A program made the position numbers and the translations under genes. A stretch of 64,000 nucleotides of DNA from an uncultured Prevotellaceae bacterium (GTDB taxonomy: Bacteria; Bacteroidota; Bacteroidia; Bacteroidales; Muribaculaceae): contig ONOU01000008.1 in assembly GCA_900319525.1 (NCBI GenBank), positions 1 to 64,000 on the forward strand. The letters are read 5' to 3'. Numbering within the stretch: position 1 is the first letter of the stretch; the number at the start of each line of letters is the position of its first letter. The notes beneath the pieces were generated by a model, which saw only the letters and a list, made by a program, of their open reading frames with translations, did no database searches and was not told the DNA's origin. Below are positions 60,616 to 64,000 of this stretch, piece after piece.

Positions 60616-63600
60616 TCACTTCATGTCCACAACATGTCCCCAGGCATCATAGGAGATGCCTTCTTTGATAATCAACATGCGACCATCTTTAAAGACCTTC
60701 TGCACACCAGGCATCTGGGCATCCTGATGGATGTCGGTTACACTTGTAGGATATGGTGAATCGCCGCGCAACTTGGCTACACAGGTTTCTATCTCGCCAC
60801 GGTTGAGATAGCCATCATCAACAAAGTGGGCAATGATGGCATCCTGCAATGTTGGCAGCAGCGTTCCCTCTTCGGGATATTGATACAGGGTGCAACCTCC
60901 GCTATAGGCCGTGTGTGAAGCCTTTGCCTCGTCAAGCGTAGTAGCGGTATAGACGGTTGGTAAGGCATCGGGGCCCGAAGGCAGAATCAGGGGATCAAAG
61001 CCCGTGAGCAGATAGAAGGCATACCGCAACTGGTTGGAATGGCGATATTCCGAAATCTGCATGTCGCTCGTGCGCATATAATCGGCTGCGATGTCGTCCC
61101 ACGATGCGCCACACATGGCGGCCAGTGTACCCGAGAATACGCCAGTGCGGTCTGCTCCCAAGTGGCAATGGATCTGGAACGGGACAGGATGATCCTCATC
61201 ATTAATGAAATGGACAATTTCCTGAATCCACTCGGCATAGCGGCTCTGGTCGGTGTAATAGAGGGCATGGTCATAGGACGGAGTGTGGCCATTCTGAGTG
61301 CCCACGTAGAGGACTCGCTGGTTATTGATAATCTCTCGGTAGTAGTCGGGAATGCTTGTAGTGTAGGTTGTGCCTGCAACGGTGTAGGTTGCAGTGCCGT
61401 CCTCCGACTCCAGGTTACCCGACAAAGCGATGTCACAATTGATGCCTGCCTGAGTGGCCAGGGCTGCTACCCATTCAAGACGAGCATGCTCGCTATCATA
61501 GCTCGCACGGGATGAGTGGTAAGGATGGTATGAGCGGTACAGATACTGAGTTCCAGGAACAAGGCGGAAGTTGGAGATGCGCTCCTGTTCCATCCTGTCG
61601 GTCAGATCAAAGTCAGCAAGCGGACGGATGTACAAGGCCGTCTCCTTGCGCTGAGCAAGGTCTTCAATATCGTCATCACTCAATGCCACAATCTGTTTCC
61701 AGCCGTTGGAGCAGAAGGTCAGATAATCTTCACAACCCTCGGCCAGCGTGGGCCACGACTGGGTGACGTAGGAGTTGCCGTTAATATGATAGACCTTGAA
61801 CAGGAATTCAGGTTGGCCACCGTTACCGGTGCGTGCGATATCACTGTAGGGCAAGGTGAGGTAGAAACAACCGTCGGCGCTGAAGCCTGACATCTGATAG
61901 TCGGCATCACTCTGTGACCAGTTGGAGATGGAGCCATAGACATACAGCTTCTGCAGGTTAAGTGGGGAGATGACAAAGCGGGTGCGTGACGTCGAGAAGA
62001 TGAACGTTATCTGGCGCAAGTCGTCATTCAAGCGATAACAGTTATTCTTCTCGGTAGTCGTGAACCTCTCGCCATAGTCGCCATCGAGATGTGACAATGT
62101 GATCGGACATCCATTGTCGGCAGCACCCAGGGAGATTTCCCAGCCGTCATTTATCCCCGATTGCCAGCCTTCACTGTAAATGGCTGAATAATGGTTGGCC
62201 AAGCTCAGGTCGGATGGCCCCCAAGTGCCACTGGAAAAGTGGCTGTTGCCTATCACAGCGGCATAGGTGATATCTTCCTTGACATAGGGCACCGGACAGG
62301 TGAGGCGTCCCTGTGCATCAGGCAAAAAGCGCACACACAGCGACTCGCTGTCATTGCCCACTACCAGATAGATGCACTCATCGTCCCAACCTGCCAGGCT
62401 GTTATCCAAGTAAACGCGGCCACCCACTAGAGAGAATGCCTTGCTGGGGTCGGGCTCGATGATGACTTCATCCTGCTGAGCCGCCTTGGTCAGACGGATG
62501 AAAACCGCCTTAGTGACAGGGTTAAAGGCAAACTCGGCTGAGTCTCCCACCGCTGGGTTATCTATCAAGGTGAGGTCACTCAGAGGAACCCACACGGAGT
62601 TAATGCCCAGCACGTTGTCGGCATAGTTGCAGCCAGTACCGCCATAAACGTCTTGACGGGTATATAAGGTAGAATCGGCATTAGGATAGAGTTCACGCCA
62701 CTGCCAGGATGCATCCAGACCGTCTCCCCAGCCATGCTTGAAGAACCAGCGCTGACCCGTTTCCTCCTGAGACTCGCCCATATTGCGGATGCTGATAGCT
62801 CCAGTAAGTGGATTGAATGTGAACTCACAAGAGTCTCCTACATTGGGGTTATTCACCAGTTCGATGTCGGACAACGGTACCCACGACGAGCCGCTGCCAT
62901 TGATGTTATCAGCATAATTGCAACCGTTACCACCGAAGATGTCCTTGCGGCTGTACAGCGTTGCGTCCTCGTTAGGATACACCTCATGCCATTCCCACGA
63001 GCCGCTGGCCCAAGGATGCTTGAGGAACCACCGCTGAGCCACTGGGGTCGTCCCGGAACCATCATAGTCGGGATTAGGCTTCAAGCGTATGGCATAAGTG
63101 TACCATGAGCCTGACGAAATCATTGCTATGACAGCCTCATCGGTTCCGCCATTGACTACATAGCCATAGGAAACGTCAGAACCAGGAGCCAGATCAATGT
63201 CTCCCAGCGATGTGCCGTTGTAACCGCCATTTTTAAAGGTCAGCGTGCGTGACGAGGACGAGGACGTTGAATTGCCCCACACCTCAATGGTGTCGCCAGG
63301 GTTGGCCGTGAAGTACAGCCAACGGTAGGCCGTACTTGACTTGCCATTGAATTTCATGCGCTGGGTAAACGTCATGGTCTCGCCATCGGTGGGTGAGGTC
63401 CACGAGCGGCTGGAACAGCCCTGGAAAATGGGAACACGATCGGCCGAGGAGCCGTCGGTGACAAAGGTCACTCCATGCAACGTGGTCGTTGACCACAAGG
63501 TGTCGCTGGGAAACAGATCAGTGTCTGTGAAATTCCAGAAGGTAACACCCTGGGCCGACATCAACAGGGGGCACGCCAATAGCAATGCAAACACCCTAAG

Positions 63601-63621
63601 TAATAATGACTGATTTTTCAT
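60616..63621 (-). CDS. Large exported protein with a tyrosine-phosphatase domain and repeated domains
   Basis: A 1001-residue exported protein. After a signal peptide (about 1-23) comes an N-terminal beta domain, then two tandem copies of an approximately 85-residue module (197-281 and 291-377; compare WHEVYPNEDATLYSRKD and WRELYPNADSTLYTRQD, each with GCNYADN), further beta domains with carbohydrate-binding character, and a C-terminal phosphatase domain of the Y_phosphatase3 type. Its active site is HCHLGADRTG with C819 and R825, preceded by FRLVPGTQYLYRS. The tail ends in KVFKDGRMLIIKEGISYDAWG, a Bacteroidales export-type ending. It could act on phosphorylated protein, lipid or inositol phosphates outside the cell. 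Confidence 0.82.
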   Translation of the reverse strand: MKNQSLLLRVFALLLACPLLMSAQGVTFWNFTDTDLFPSDTLWSTTTLHGVTFVTDGSSADRVPIFQGCSSRSWTSPTDGETMTFTQRMKFNGKSSTAYRWLYFTANPGDTIEVWGNSTSSSSSRTLTFKNGGYNGTSLGDIDLAPGSDVSYGYVVNGGTDEAVIAMISSGSWYTYAIRLKPNPDYDGSGTTPVAQRWFLKHPWASGSWEWHEVYPNEDATLYSRKDIFGGNGCNYADNINGSGSSWVPLSDIELVNNPNVGDSCEFTFNPLTGAISIRNMGESQEETGQRWFFKHGWGDGLDASWQWRELYPNADSTLYTRQDVYGGTGCNYADNVLGINSVWVPLSDLTLIDNPAVGDSAEFAFNPVTKAVFIRLTKAAQQDEVIIEPDPSKAFSLVGGRVYLDNSLAGWDDECIYLVVGNDSESLCVRFLPDAQGRLTCPVPYVKEDITYAAVIGNSHFSSGTWGPSDLSLANHYSAIYSEGWQSGINDGWEISLGAADNGCPITLSHLDGDYGERFTTTEKNNCYRLNDDLRQITFIFSTSRTRFVISPLNLQKLYVYGSISNWSQSDADYQMSGFSADGCFYLTLPYSDIARTGNGGQPEFLFKVYHINGNSYVTQSWPTLAEGCEDYLTFCSNGWKQIVALSDDDIEDLAQRKETALYIRPLADFDLTDRMEQERISNFRLVPGTQYLYRSYHPYHSSRASYDSEHARLEWVAALATQAGINCDIALSGNLESEDGTATYTVAGTTYTTSIPDYYREIINNQRVLYVGTQNGHTPSYDHALYYTDQSRYAEWIQEIVHFINDEDHPVPFQIHCHLGADRTGVFSGTLAAMCGASWDDIAADYMRTSDMQISEYRHSNQLRYAFYLLTGFDPLILPSGPDALPTVYTATTLDEAKASHTAYSGGCTLYQYPEEGTLLPTLQDAIIAHFVDDGYLNRGEIETCVAKLRGDSPYPTSVTDIHQDAQMPGVQKVFKDGRMLIIKEGISYDAWGHVVDMK

Positions 63622-63667
63622 ATCAACTAAAGAATTATGGTTAATGAAAAGATAATGTTATCGACCA

Positions 63668-63675
63668 CAAATTTA
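63668..63675 (-). promoter_or_regulatory. -7 box for the phosphatase-domain gene
   Basis: The minus strand reads TAAATTTG; the transcript would start about 40 bases before the ATG at 63621. Confidence 0.45.
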
Positions 63676-63868
63676 ATCAATCTTGAAGCCATGAACACTC
63701 ACAGTAAAACACAAAGTAACCCAACGCCAACCGACAATCATCTGACTATCAGCAGGAAACAATTCATCCAGCAACAATAAAAAGTAAACCACCTGTGAGG
63801 CTTATATTGCATGCACGCATGCTCAGAAAAACGGAGGATGCGGAAAGCTAGCAGCCGTCAACTTGCAG

Positions 63869-64000
63869 CTACACTTTTCTTTTCCTCAAGGAGCGGAAGA
63901 AGTGGATGGTGAGGGGGATGGCGAGCAGGAAGGCCAGCACGTCACACACGGCCTGGCAGATTTCCACGCCCTTCAGGCCCATGTAATGTGGCAAAATCAG
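63869..64000 (-). CDS. C-terminal end of a MATE-type membrane transporter
   Basis: 44 codons at the right edge, ending in TAG at 63869-63871. The segment LPHYMGLKGVEICQAVCDVL and LAFLLAIPLTIHFFRSLRKR matches the last membrane helix and charged tail of Bacteroidales MATE multidrug/Na-antiporter proteins. The rest lies beyond the window. Confidence 0.6.
   Translation of the reverse strand: MILPHYMGLKGVEICQAVCDVLAFLLAIPLTIHFFRSLRKRKV

Noticed and set aside
1-64000. tRNA, rRNA, transposase or integrase genes
   Set aside because: None could be recognised by reading either strand; a covariance-model or profile search would be needed to exclude short or decayed copies.

Overview
The window comes from a member of the Bacteroidales (Bacteroidota), probably near Muribaculaceae or Prevotellaceae. 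The signs are the many Bacteroidota-type -7 promoter boxes (TAnnTTTG), the long plant-like form of IspG, families typical of the order (DUF4923, DUF2723, DUF6377, DUF3244, DUF4369, DUF2490, head-GIN DUF2807), dockerin-like repeats in a secreted protein, and PGIYI/GRGIYI-type C-terminal tails on exported proteins. Most genes look GC-rich. Several islands are clearly more AT-rich and look acquired.

Layout. 1-1900 holds the end of a defence-like operon on the minus strand (a small conserved protein, a T5orf172/GIY-YIG protein and the start of a type I restriction subunit HsdR). 2497-6971 is a phosphate-themed block: a PhoR/PhoB-like two-component pair and a Na/Pi cotransporter on the minus strand, divergent from a VTC polyphosphate-polymerase-domain gene. 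That gene leads a plus-strand surface module: VTC, DUF4956 membrane protein, DUF2490 outer-membrane barrel and two Cthe_2159-type beta-helix proteins (one with dockerin repeats). 11414-19814 holds a DUF4923 lipoprotein, a LOG-family protein, PhzF, DapF, a PatB/MalY aminotransferase, a FadL-like porin and a TPR regulator. 20048-24916 holds a DUF3244 gene broken by an in-frame stop, a secreted protein, a small membrane protein, an LD-carboxypeptidase and NagZ-like hydrolase pair (peptidoglycan turnover), and a small repeat protein. 25059-27872 is a single-chain MmeI-like restriction-modification enzyme with an AT-rich specificity segment.

28368-41937 is mostly core: DUF2723 mannosyltransferase-like protein, NodB deacetylase, QueG, CstA, RpoN, PAP2-like protein, IspG, a DUF4369 lipoprotein and YifB/ComM. 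Directly behind yifB is an accessory locus: rhuM, a 171-bp second copy of the yifB 3' end, an AT-rich gene joining an unknown domain to a peptidyl-arginine/agmatine-type deiminase, then a 69-bp internal yifB fragment. The pattern marks yifB as an insertion hotspot. 45332-53000 returns to core functions (acyl-CoA ligase, PyrH, TPR membrane protein, zinc-ribbon protein, Xaa-Pro peptidase, head-GIN protein, DusB). 53199-64000 carries large exported proteins (a 1296-aa DUF4886 multidomain protein and a 1001-aa protein with a tyrosine-phosphatase active site), a lysine/cysteine-rich tandem-repeat exported protein, PanB, a DUF6377 regulator, and the C-terminus of a MATE-type transporter.

The strongest leads for new biology are the yifB-associated cassettes with the deiminase fusion, the VTC/DUF4956/DUF2490/beta-helix module next to phosphate import, the dispersed intergenic repeats (a 67-bp exact pair beside both accessory loci, and a hairpin element present twice in opposite orientation), the cysteine-rich repeat protein, and the hairpin leader of the defence operon. 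No rRNA, tRNA, CRISPR array, transposase or integrase was seen. All functional calls are from reading the sequence; no database search was run.
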